From positions 186,001 to 250,000 of the forward strand of contig JAWZXG010000027.1 in assembly GCA_037178625.1 (NCBI GenBank): a stretch of DNA of 64,000 nt, read 5' to 3'. This stretch comes from Skeletonema tropicum. Lineage: Eukaryota; Bacillariophyta; Thalassiosirophyceae; Thalassiosirales; Thalassiosiraceae. The notes under the pieces are model-generated. The model saw nothing but the letters and a program-made list of their open reading frames with translations. It did not search any database and was not told where the DNA came from. Positions within the stretch are counted from its first letter, which is position 1. Each line of letters begins with the position of its first letter. A program made the position numbers and the translations under genes. Shown here piece by piece: positions 10,716 through 21,066 of the stretch.

Positions 10716-11228
10716 GACTAAACCAACGAACAATCCAAGAGTCTACGACTCCTGTATAAAACCCAGAAAGACCGACATTCCAACCATGTCAAGTCTCAGA
10801 ATATGATGGGGCAAATCTCCTGCCAAAATCTCTATCTTGTAAGATATAATCTCCAAAGATGTAGTCAAGTAACTACCTGTCAAAGGCATACCATCCACTC
10901 CGATTCCTCTGTTAGTACAAGCGTTTCTACCCGTATGAAGTAAACTCCAGGGAGCTGAGCTATCAATGGAGCTCATCCATACGTTGATAGTAGCAAACCT
11001 TGAACCTCCAAAAGACAGCAAGAGCCAGAAATCTCATATCATTTCCAGATGCTTGAATCGCCTTGGCGGTCTAAACAGAACCACTTTTCGAGAGATAATG
11101 TCGAATAAGAATCCCCATCCCCAAATTTGTATACCGGTAACGTCGGATTGTCCCGGTGTGACTTTACTCTCATGCGTTGAAATGCCCTATTCTCTCCCCG
11201 ATCAGCGCTCGGTATGACGCTGCCTCAT
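10716..11228. other. Interval between two decayed elements
   Basis: No recognisable gene. A 92-codon minus-strand ORF at 10743-11021 has no motif I know. It lies downstream of the tyrosine recombinase remnant and could be its decayed 3' region. Confidence 0.4.
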
Positions 11229-13367
11229 CTAAAGGGCATAAGAGTATCGCCACGTGTTTGGCATCTCACCAACCGCTGACGTATACGTGTCCCGAGTTGC
11301 CTTCCACCTAGTCCTCCTACCTTGAGCGCTCTCTACCGTGCTCCACCTATTCATTGCATCCTTTATCTCCTTCGGATTCGGAATACCTGCTTGCGTTGCC
11401 CTAGTCTCAGCCGTCTTACGAGGCGTTCTGCTGATGCTCAACCACGTATCCACATCCAAATCCGCTGGGATATAATCTGTGCTCTCCTGCACCTCCTTAG
11501 CTACTTCTCTGAACGTTGCATCGTAATCCATTGAAGATTCCAATTTCCCATCTGGTCCAGCAAAAGCAGGTCCTTTCTTGCGGCCCTCAGTCTCACATAC
11601 TTCAACTAACTTTTCCACCCACCATCGAATGTTTAGACCAGACGTCGTGACATTGGCTACACTTAACATGTGGTAGTCAGCTCCATTCTCCCCTTTGAAA
11701 TTACCAAGGAGTGTAAGCACCACATGAGGCAACAACCTCGCTTCCTCTTCCGAGAATACATAACGGAGGTTGTACTTCGTTGGAATGATGCCTTCCTTCC
11801 CCTTTTTGAGATGTTTGCGAAGACCAACTAAACACATATAGAAGCCCTCAGTTCCTCGCAGAGATCCACCTGTCAAGACGGCAATCATGGCACCGACACG
11901 ATAATAGTAATTGCTCAAAACAACGTTGGGTTCCTCCTCCGCTTTTAACTTCAAGCGAGACAAAACTTCGATTGTTGCTCTCATAGAAAGTGGTTTGTTG
12001 CCTCTACCTTCATGACCCATCCTAAATTCAGCGCCGCGAAGAAAGTCTCCAAACCAAATAGATTGAGTATTGCAATTTGTTGGCCGAACTCTAGCAGTTC
12101 CCCTAGAGAAGGAAGATCCCTCCATCATTCCAATAGAAGATGACTGATAAGAGACCATTGCACTTGATCTGATTTGACGCAACGTATCAAATTGGACGTA
12201 ATCTTTTGTGCGTCCCTTGGAGTACAGGGATTTGTAGAGCATGTCTACCACTGTACCCATCCCGACGCAATCATAATCAGGAAACGGGCCACGAGGAGGA
12301 TATGTGGGTGTCCTCCTTAGCTTGACGCAATTCCGAATAACCTCAGCCATTCTAATATTGTGCCTTTGGATCTGCCTGCAAACGCGTCCAGGTTGGCTCG
12401 ACGTATACAGGCGAGAAACTCTTTGTCACCAGCGTCGGGGTCCCTTCCTTCAAGCAGTCGAACCCAACATGTTTCACACTGAAACGTCACCACAAGATGA
12501 GCTCCCTTCACTGCGTAGTTCACACGCCTCAACTTCTCCTCATTAGTGTGCCAGGGGTTCCCATCCTCATCCACCAGATTATCCATCGGAAACCTTCCTA
12601 TCCCGAGGCATTTGTAACAATCCGGATGCCAAACGTTTCGACACGGAGACCAACCTCTTCGGGAGACCGAGAAGTTGCAACAAAATATCCCTTCCATCGC
12701 CTCCACCTTCTTTGAACAATTTCGACAATTTCCTCTCCATTCCCACCACATATGGGGCTCGACCGAGCTTCCACGGCCTGTGAAAAGTGAAGGGGAGAAC
12801 GATGCCAACCCAGAGAGGTTCAAACATCGTTTCCGGCCAAAAGGATTTGTTAGCTGGAATAGGAAAGTGTACATCACAAACTTTAAAGAACAAACGTCTC
12901 CAGCGTGGTGTCATGATCCTAGGAATAACCAAGATGTGATAGGTGTCGGTGCGTTTGTGCCGAGCTTTCAGTAACTCTTCCAGAGCTACGTCAGCTAGTG
13001 CCGGGGGTGGTGCCCATAGGTGCAAGTTGCTACCTTGTTCATGATTTGGAATCCAGATGCCATGATCGTCTTTCTGACCTCCTATTATTCCATGAGCTCG
13101 CTCAAACCAATCATCCACTGACAAGGGTTGCAGATCTGGTCTGCTAGTCCAGCTCCGAATCCAGTCAAGTAGTGGAGGATGTCGTTTGATGGCTGATTCT
13201 GCAAGAGGAGCGAAACTCAACATGCTTTCTCCTGCCATAACTCCCTCATTTCTGGAGCCCCTAGAGCAGGCGTCAGTTCCTTGAGCCATCATGCGCTTCC
13301 CTGACACGTGAACAACATAAATAATAACACTGTGCTCAATCTCCAGGAGCCTGAGCCTCAGTATCAA
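11229..13367 (-). pseudogene. DIRS-like retroelement remnant: RNase H end, zinc finger, tyrosine recombinase
   Basis: Read on the minus strand in three frames. 13367-12579 carries HVSGKRMMAQGTDACSRG, like the RNase H end of algal DIRS-type polyproteins, then WAPPPALADVALEEL and MTPRWRRLFFKVCD. After a frameshift near 12750, 12877-12317 carries a Cys/His cluster (CRNC, CRNVWHPDCYKC, FQCETC). After another near 12340, 12350-11229 reads as a tyrosine-recombinase-like domain with GGSLRGTEG (R..E box), SISRTPRKTAETRA and MNRWSTVESAQG, and a final Tyr-containing block. The reverse transcriptase is missing; similarity stops near 13370, where a dispersed repeat begins. The family assignment is from recognised motifs; a Crypton-like or other YR element is the alternative. 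Confidence 0.65.
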
Positions 13368-13375
13368 CTCATGAA

Positions 13376-13462
13376 GTGTGTGGGGCTTTAGGTTATTTCT
13401 GTGCTACGGTAAACTACGTATCACTGGTATTGCAAACAAGAAAAGAATCGTGGATACGCCTT
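13376..13462 (+). repeat. Dispersed ~80-bp repeat, copy 1
   Basis: About 80% identical by eye to 57588-57674; the core GGCTTTAGGTTATTTCTG and GTGCTACGGT also resembles 49803-49830. It marks the upstream break of the DIRS-like remnant. Its role is unknown (see findings). Confidence 0.6.
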
Positions 13463-13533
13463 CGCTTTTGGGGGGCAGTTTTGATGAAGAGGAAAGTGCG
13501 TTTGTCAGTAAAGATAAACAACTCAGTATGAGT

Positions 13534-13589
13534 GGTGATGGACAGATATGGACATCACCAATCGGTGATGTCCATATCTGTCCATCACC
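13534..13589. repeat. Perfect 26-bp hairpin
   Basis: Arms 13534-13559 and 13564-13589 are exact inverted copies (GGTGATGGACAGATATGG...) with a 4-nt loop. One arm recurs with a single mismatch at 16755-16780. Probably juxtaposed transposon ends or a foldback element. Confidence 0.85.
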
Positions 13590-13681
13590 GATTTTACCAG
13601 GTATGTATCCCCTTACCAGATGCAACGATTTCTACGACTTAATTTATGACACTAGTATTGTGACTATTCTACAGAATAGAT

Positions 13682-14656
13682 TAGAGTGTCCACACACGGC
13701 AAATTTGTAGGAAATTTTGTACAATTTGTAAGCATGGCTTACAAATTTGCAAAATCTCAAATTACAAATTTGTAGGATTTTGTAACAATTGTAGAAAAAC
13801 CTACAAATTTGGATTCATACCAATTCCTTCGTATGTATCCATTGCCTCCTAAAATGCGCCCTAAATTTGACCGTCACTGAGCAGCTGTCTCCAAGACCAT
13901 CTTCAGCGTCTTTCTGGACACGATGATCACTCCGATCGCTCCGTCCATAAAATAGATGTGCTCATAAATAATGGCAAGTCCATTTTATCACCAAGCTGTT
14001 CTCCTCATGTCTTCGACCAATCCCTCTGCTCCAAATAATCACCCTGCTGGTGGTAGCTTTCCATCCCTCGTCTCTCCTTCTGGCGTTGGGAGGCCGCATC
14101 GCTCCTCTGGTGCTGCAGCTGCTGCTCCTCTCAACAACCTTCACCTCAATGTTGCAGCGGCAGCCGATACCGCCGAGCGAATAGGACGGCAATAATAAGA
14201 AGGAGTTGAGTAGAAAACTCTATCATATTGGCAGCAACGCGATAATGCATAGCTTACTCCATCCTCTCAATTGGTGACAGAGAGCTAGAATCTCAATACT
14301 CCCAAGATACCTCGCGGCGTGCGCGGCGCTCACTGAATTGAAGTATCTCCTCCTCGTCTTCGTCGTCGGCATCTTGACGACGTCGCCCACGTCCTGACAT
14401 GGTTCACGTAGTAGTATATGACGTATCTTTGTATCGATGAGGCGTACTACTTGTGGCCGATGTTTCGATGAGGAGATGATGTGTGATGGAATTCGACTAT
14501 TTCCTAGGAATTCGTCGAGCCCCCAAAAATCTGAGAGTGACCAACTGCAAATTTGGAAAGCTGTTGGACACATAAAACTCGTCAAATTTGCAACTACAAA
14601 TGTATTACAAATTTATTACAAATTTGTTACAAATTTAGCTTTGTGTGGACACTCTA
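13682..14656. mobile_element. MITE with TAGAGTGTCCACACA ends
   Basis: Ends TAGAGTGTCCACACA at 13682 and its inverse ending at 14656. Both flanks just inside carry repeated ACAAATTTGTA-type words, typical of subterminal repeats. A target duplication is unclear: TTCTACA occurs on both sides, but on the left it is separated from the end by 8 extra bases (GAATAGAT). A 74-codon ORF at 13971-14195 (Ser/Pro/Ala-rich, starting MASPFYHQ) may be a captured fragment; no transposase is seen. Confidence 0.65.
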
Positions 14657-14691
14657 TTCTACACTTTCCTGAACCCCACCACACCTATCCT

Positions 14692-15265
14692 GCATGGAGT
14701 GCGGTCTGCCCCAACAACTTTTTAGGAGCGGTCTGCCCCAACTTTTTACAGCAACAAAATACGTAGGAATTAGTACTAATATTGGGCCGAAGAGATGAGA
14801 CAAATCTTCTGTCTTCTCAGTACCGCATTCTCAAAGAAGTACCTACCCGCCCTCCAAACTCCAAAATGAAAAATAATATTACCATACTGATGAAAAATAT
14901 TACTCCTGTTTATGTACCTACACTCATACTCACTTTGACAAAGACCATGTCGCACGCCTGCGTAGCCGGGAGAAATAACTCGGTCGAACTCAAAGCAAGC
15001 GTACGTGTCGTAGAGTCCAATTGAGGCAACAAGAATTCCTCTCTTCGTGTAGCGTGCGTAATGCGATAGGAGTACTTATGATTTTGAGAGCCTTATCCAA
15101 GGTGTTTTGTGAGTGCGTTTGTGGTGAGAACCATGTGGTACTGAGAAGACAGAAGATTTGTCTCATCTCTTCGGCCCAATATTAGTACTAATTCCTACGT
15201 ATTTTGTTGCTGTAAAAAGTTGGGGCAGACCGCTCCAAAAAAGTTGGGGCAACCGCACTCCATGC
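14692..15265. mobile_element. Mutator-like MITE with long inverted repeats and 10-bp target duplication
   Basis: A 574-bp element with inverted repeats of about 130 bp (14692-14824 and 15137-15265), both starting GCATGGAGTGCGGT. It is flanked by a perfect 10-bp duplication CACCTATCCT at 14682-14691 and 15266-15275. Long inverted repeats with a 9-11 bp duplication are the signature of Mutator-like elements. The ~310-bp interior carries no transposase. Confidence 0.85.
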
Positions 15266-15275
15266 CACCTATCCT

Positions 15276-16984
15276 ACACCCCCTACGGCCTACATCATGG
15301 CACTTCTACACCCCATGGGCGACCAGCCACTGCAATCAACGGTCATATTCTGTTAGCTCATGTTATGAGCTTTCGTTAGAGCCGCCGGTCGGCGTTGTAG
15401 GTGGCGAATTATTCAAAATATAGCGTGTAGTGTCGAAAAATGAGGACATCGATCGCAACAAGATATTATTATTATTGATGCACATTAAATGTTGGGGCGG
15501 ATGAAACCACAAATCAATGAAAGCCGTGGCATAAATCGTCTCATGATATATAAGGAGGGTATTTGCAACATGGCGGTATCGGTCGTCAGCGTCGATTGAT
15601 GCGTTATTGGGGGCCGAAAAAAGTGCACTCGGACGACGCTGCAGACGATGTCATCGTTATATATAAAGGTGTTTCGCTTACCTGTTAATGATACTGCCAA
15701 ACTCAATGATCAACAAAATAATCAGCTTGAATTTACCGCCGGGGTGGACTATCCATGAGCTAGCTATGTCAACGAAATAATCCTTGAGTATCTACCTGTT
15801 ATGCAAGAAATGGAAGTTGTGGAGTTATTGGCATAATTAAATGGGAAGAGACGTTGTACCAGGCAACAGTCTTTGTAATTATTCTATAAGAGCGAGGAGG
15901 AACAATAATTTGGTAACCTGCATCTTGAAACTACGAATAAGAATTCATTATTGATGAAATACATGATGCTATTTAGTTCGAATAATTTCAACACGCACAA
16001 TCTGTCGACTTATTTCGTTATAATGGCAATATTCGTGGTAATATGTGATCACCCAAACTACCAACGCATACATGATGTCTCCATAATGTGCTCTTGGCCA
16101 AAATATATTGTAAAGAGTACAAATATGCTGTTGACCTATTCAGCTCTACTCTGTAATTCAAATCTTCAGAGATACTTTGTTGGCATGTACTACCTCAAAT
16201 GAGCATAAACATAGTCTCCCATGCAGATTAAATACATGTTGTAGGATTTGATAATATGATTTTGTTGTGTAAGCATTGATATCATATTAATTGAAGACAT
16301 TTAAGTCGCTTGCAGCATCTTGATGAGTGCCGTAATGGTGTTCAAAACCTCAATAATGGGAGTTACGAAGGATGACCTCCCAAAAATTACCGGCGGCATT
16401 CATTTATGATAGTCACATGAAGGATATGCAGGGGTAGTACTCCATGGCATCCATCATAACATGGATTAATGACCCTCATTGACCCTCTGACGCATGCTCG
16501 GATTATGACGAATTTCCATTTAGTGACCAAATACGTCGCCACAGGCTAAATATCGAGACCTTCCGACTGGACCATTGGATTCTGCGTTAAAAATGGGTTC
16601 AGAGACAATATGTGTATGGTTGCTGGTGTTAATGGCGTTGTACTTCTGATAGCGGCATTGTGGTTTTGTGATGGGTTACTAGTGTCCATCAGCTATGTGG
16701 GTTCTCAGGGTGTAACTGCTTCTGTTTTTACTACACAGTGCACACTAGTATTTTGGTGATGTCCATATCTGTCCATCATCAACACCAAAAACTCACTAGG
16801 GATATTCACAGATGGCAGATGGGTACAATACTCTTCTCTCCAGAGAGTTAGAAGCTGATTGGAAGCTGTAAGTAGGTACTTACATACTTACACAAGCGAT
16901 CCCTGAAGATCAAGTAGGTGCATCGCATGGATGGAGTGCAGCGGTAAGTAATGCTCGAGCTCGCTTTACATCGCTAGAAGTAGT
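15276..16984. other. Gene-free, AT-rich interval
   Basis: No coding region supported. It contains only short ORFs without recognisable motifs, and one hairpin-arm relative at 16755-16780. Nothing else stands out. Confidence 0.5.
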
Positions 16985-17364
16985 CAGGGTGCTGCGGGAA
17001 ATTACAGTTAAGTAGTTTTCTTACGTAAGTACTGTATCGGTACTGACGCTACTTACGTACTTTTTTTTTCTTGAATTTCTCGTACTCACTTTACATGCTC
17101 AACCGAAAAATGTAAAGTGAGTCCGACTACGAGTTCGTACTCAGCCTCACTTTACATGAGCGATTTCGTACTCGGCCTCACTTTACATAGTGACGAAGGT
17201 GGCATCATGAGCAATGGCTGGTTGTAACGATATAGGAACCCCTCCAATCCCCCCTCATTCAGATAACATTATTACCTACCCCCCTCGCTCTGATTCCACC
17301 GCCGCCGCCGCTCCCGCCGTTGGCGTTGGGTGGTATTAATTATTATATTTTTATTATGTAAGAC

Positions 17365-18424
17365 CCATCGCCACAAGTTTTCGTCACTGCAGTGAACTTG
17401 GATTCCAACCGCAAATACGTGCTTCCATTCAACGATGTCCAGGAGCGCCGGTGGAAACATTTTTATGGGGTGTTGCCGGATCTTTGCTGTATCATATGGC
17501 GAAAATTAGATGCCCACAACTCAATCCACGGAGGTGATTTCAAACATCTCATGTGGGCTCTTTATTTTCTCAAGGTTTATGGTAAGGAGGAAGATAACTC
17601 GAATTATTCAGGTGGAGTGGACGAGAAGACATTCCGGAAATGGACGCATATTTTTGTTGAAGCTATTTCCTTTCTAGAATCATCAGTGGTGAGTGTCGTT
17701 TCTTTCCTATTTGTAATTCATATCTCCCCTCAATGACCTCATCTCCCACTTTCCCCTTGTCTTCATGCCCTGCGACAGATAATCTGGGACGCACGGATCA
17801 TCGGCGACAGCCGGTCGCTTGTAACAATCGACGGCACGGATATGCCAGCAGAAATCGGTTTCAATAAAGAATTCTTTGGAGTTAAATTTAATCACAGTGG
17901 TCTGAAGTATGAAGTTGGGGTTTGCATCGCAACGGGGTACATTGTATGGATAAATGGCCCATTTAGATGCGGTCAAAATGATTGCTCTGGACTATGGCGA
18001 GTCTGCTGTTGCTGATAGTGGCTACGTTGGTGAGCCTCACCACATCAGAACACCGCAAGTTGGAACCGAGGATGAACAAGCAATGCAAGACAAAGCAAGA
18101 GCACGACATGAGACGGTCAATAAACGCTTGAAAGATTTCGAAATGGTTGGTCAAAATGACTTCATTGAGTCGGATTTAGTTATCCACCTTCCTCCAGGCA
18201 ATGAGTATCATCAGACAGATGAGAGTGTTAGTGGTCATCCTTTCATCAATAGCATCACGATTAGTGATGAAGAATTTCAGGATGAAAGACAACGGGGGCG
18301 CAGAGCAATGGTTGTCTGGCTAATTGACTTGACGAAGAAGAGTAAGGATAAATCCATAAAATATAGCCAGAGAGACGTGGCCATTATGGACGATTCATCA
18401 GATGATAATGACCTTTACGGATAG
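17365..18424 (+). pseudogene. DDE transposase (PF13359-like), frameshifted
   Basis: 5' exon about 17365-17688 (PFNDVQERRWKHFYGVLP, KTFRKWTHIFVEAI), a 90-bp GT-AG intron (17689-17778), then IIWDARIIGDSRSL with IDGTD (first catalytic Asp), LKYEVGVCIATGYIVWINGP, and after a frame change near 17965 ADSGYVGEP (second Asp) and ARARHETVNKRLKDFEMVG (Glu). This motif order is that of DDE_Tnp_4 (Harbinger/IS5-like) transposases. The segment between NGPF and ADSGY is shorter than I expect for the family. A stop codon precedes 17365 where the mirror copy has Lys (FIMKDPSP). The frameshift and the stop suggest an inactive enzyme. Confidence 0.75.
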
Positions 18425-18725
18425 ACGATGTTGCCAGAGGTGGGTGGGTGGGATTTTTTTTCTAATCAATTTATTATTGTAATCTAGGTTTATCCTATGC
18501 TGCGTCTCTTCGTCCCTTCCTCTATTGTACTCCCATTTCCACCCAACGAACAAGTAAGAGTGGTCCCTTTCCTTCTCCCTCGTACAAGTATGGCATGAAA
18601 AACACGACAGACAATAAATACTCCTACTAATTCGCAAACAAGCCCCAACTACGTTCTTCGATGATCCGTGCGTCCCAGATTATCTGTCGCAGGGCATGAA
18701 GATAAGGGGAAAGTGGGAGATGAGG

Positions 18726-19105
18726 TCATTGAGGGGAGATATGAATTACAAATAGGAAAGAAACGACACTCACCACTGATGATTCTAGAAAGGAAATAGC
18801 TTCAACAAAAATATGCGTCCATTTCCGGAATGTCTTCTCGTCCACTCCACCTGAATAATTCGAGTTATCTTCCTCCTTACCATAAACCTTGAGAAAATAA
18901 AGAGCCCACATGAGATGTTTGAAATCACCTCCGTGGATTGAGTTGTGGGCATCTAATTTTCGCCATATGATACAGCAAAGATCCGGCAACACCCCATAAA
19001 AATGTTTCCACCGGCGCTCCTGGACATCGTTGAATGGAAGCACGTATTTGCGGTTGGAATCCAAGTTCACTGCAGTGACGAAAACTTGTGGCGATGGGTC
19101 TTTCA
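18726..19105 (-). pseudogene. Inverted duplicate of the transposase 5' half
   Basis: The right arm repeats the transposase 5' exon on the opposite strand (MKDPSPQVFVTAVNLD onward, to FLESSV at the splice donor). It has no 3' half beyond the arm end at 18659 and cannot make a complete enzyme. Unlike the left copy it keeps an ATG at the start and no stop before VNLDSN. Confidence 0.75.
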
Positions 19106-19446
19106 TAATAAAAATATAATAATTAATACCACCCAACGCCAACGGCGGGAGCGGCGGCGGCGGTGGAATCAGAGCGAGGGGGGTAGGTAATAATGTTATC
19201 TGAATGAGGGGGGATTGGAGGGGTTCCTATATCGTTGCAAACAGCCATTGCTCATGATGCCACCTTCGTCACTATGTTAAGTGAGGCCGAGTACGAAATC
19301 GCTCATGTAAAGTGAGGCTGAGTACGAACTCGTAGTCGGACTCACTTTACATTTTTCGGTTGAGCATGTAAAGTGAGTACGAGAAATTCAAGAAAAAAAA
19401 AGTACGTAAGTAGCGTCAGTACCGATACAGTACTTACGTAAGAAAA

Positions 19447-19764
19447 CTACCAAACTGTAATTTCCCGCAGCACCCAGTTGAACCTTGAACTCCGAGCAGC
19501 TGGCAAAGCAGCTGGCCGATTGAAATCCTGATGCAATCGCGGATTCCCAAATTCACGAATATATGCGAAGTGTTCCTGTTTCCATTCATCTTTGTTGGCC
19601 TTGATATGATTGAGCAAGTTTTTATTGTTCTCAATGTGTGTCCACATATCCTCGGCTTTCATTTTATCCTCTTTCTTCTCTTGAATTGAATCCCCCTTAC
19701 TCCTCTTTGGTTGTCTTTCCTCGCCCTCCTCACTCATGCTGTGAATAAATATTATTATTTTCAA
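19447..19764 (-). other. Lys/Glu-rich ORF truncated by the element end
   Basis: 105 codons starting 19764, with an acidic/basic N-terminus (SEEGEERQPKRSKGDS) and a helical stretch (WTHIENNKNLLNHIKANKDE). Its last ~10 codons lie inside the right terminal repeat of the adjacent element, so its natural 3' end may have been cut off by that insertion. I recognise no family. It could also be a chance ORF. Confidence 0.3.
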
Positions 19765-20286
19765 ATTACAATAGGAGCGCTGTTGTTTTCAAATTATGCG
19801 GTGGCCAGTGAGACAATTCCGACGGCGGTCGATGGTATATTGATAGGTGAAGCGCCCGTGACAATTTTTGTGTAGTAAGAGCGCCGCAACGATGTGTAGG
19901 GGAGGATGCTGTTGTGTCGAGTGGTGCATGTACCGTCGGATGCAATGACGACGGTGGGTGTATTAATTAAAAAATTCGAAAGGTTCCAGTGATAGAATTC
20001 CAGCGAATAATGGCGGCTAATGGTATTAGTAATGATTTACCGTCGTAGTTATTTCACCGACCCCAGTGATTTTGGCGTAGTACACACGTGCCGTATGGGG
20101 TGGAGAGCGCTAACTTTGTGCCATGGTTTGATGGTTGATCGGTGGTGATGTGAAACGCCTCATACTGTACCACTACAAAAAAGACTAAGTACCTGTAAGG
20201 GCTCCCTCACATTATTTTAGAGCGTACTAGCCCTTAAAAACAAGCGACCCCGTAACCTTAATAATCGCGGATTCCCCTACTCCACT

Positions 20287-20380
20287 CAGCGCTTGAATAA
20301 TAGGAGTATACATATCTCGGTTATGTGGCGCCTCAGCGCTTGAATAATAGGAGTATACATATCTCGGTTATGTGGCGCCT
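20287..20380 (+). repeat. 47-bp tandem duplication
   Basis: Two identical 47-bp units, 20287-20333 and 20334-20380, starting CAGCGCTTGAATAATAGG. They lie about 210 bp upstream of the gene starting near 20590. The interval 19780-20590 has no other recognisable feature. Confidence 0.9.
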
Positions 20381-20589
20381 ACATACTCTTCAATTAATCC
20401 GAAGACGCCATTTGTGCGTCGCCATTCACCATATTTACCATATTTACTAATTGACGTGATCCACGCACAACTCACAACTCTGACAGTCTTGACATTTCGT
20501 TAATGCCATCAACCTGCCACGACTTGATCTTCGTTGCTGCCATAAAAGGACTGGGTTTGGATCGAAATTTCATCTCCAATCGAAGTATC

Positions 20590-21066
20590 ATGACAAAAGT
20601 TGGAGCCAACCACGGCAACGGTAACAATCTGATAGTCGACTTCGGCCATCGGAGGTCAAAGAATGCTGATGCGCAAGTGAGCTTCTCTGGAGACATCATT
20701 GTACATTGCTTTCAATACCCGTCAAGGGATGAGGTCTCAAAGCGCTGGAACTCCAAGACAGACAAGTATTTCTTCGAACAAGAAATGATACGCGACGTCC
20801 TAGGCATTCGTTGTCTACTGTCTAACACGCCGATGGAAGACCTCGAAAAGGAGTTTCTCTATGACTGTGTTGGACTGGAATCTCTCATGTCGAGCAAAGT
20901 CACGAGATTCTTGAAGGAAATGAAACGAAGTCACGCCCGCTCGATAGTGGAGATGCAGTATTGCCTGAGTGAAGAGCAGCTGGCGGCATATGCGGCGAGG
21001 CAATCATCACAGTCAAGAGAGAGAGCACAAAAGCTTGCAGCTGGTTACTTGAAGATATTGCCATAG
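20590..21066 (+). CDS. Uncharacterised diatom-type family protein, paralog A
   Basis: 158 residues from the ATG at 20590; the reading frame is open further upstream to 20503, but the chosen start aligns with the paralogs (MTKVGANHGNG versus MSKVGATNGNG at 53291). Core: LIVDFGHRR, then VSFSGDIIVHCFQYPS, RWNSKTDKYFFEQEM, a central 'FLYDCVGLESLMSSKVTRF' helix and RSIVEMQYCLSEEQLAAYAA. The V-x-F ... W-x-S/T-x-x-D-x-x-x-F arrangement recurs in many diatom proteins of unknown function. It lacks the acidic insert found after the GHR motif in the paralogs at 22958 and 52731. No localisation signal seen. Confidence 0.7.
   Translation: MTKVGANHGNGNNLIVDFGHRRSKNADAQVSFSGDIIVHCFQYPSRDEVSKRWNSKTDKYFFEQEMIRDVLGIRCLLSNTPMEDLEKEFLYDCVGLESLMSSKVTRFLKEMKRSHARSIVEMQYCLSEEQLAAYAARQSSQSRERAQKLAAGYLKILP

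Larger units (their letters stand above)
16988..19474. mobile_element. PIF/Harbinger-like DDE element with 816-bp terminal inverted repeats
   Basis: A 2,487-bp element. Left arm 16988-17803 and right arm 18659-19474 are near-identical inverted copies starting GGTGCTGCGGGAAATTAC. A 3-bp CAG lies on each side (16985-16987 and 19475-19477), fitting a 3-bp target duplication. The central ~855 bp carries the 3' half of a DDE transposase, while the arms each carry its 5' half. The outer 200 bp of the arms include repeated CTCACTTTACAT words. The superfamily assignment (Harbinger/IS5-like) is from the transposase motifs and the 3-bp duplication. Confidence 0.8.

Noticed and set aside
15951..16202. 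83-codon ORF with hydrophobic stretch
   Set aside because: AT-rich composition explains the hydrophobic codons; no family, no start context or neighbours supporting a gene.
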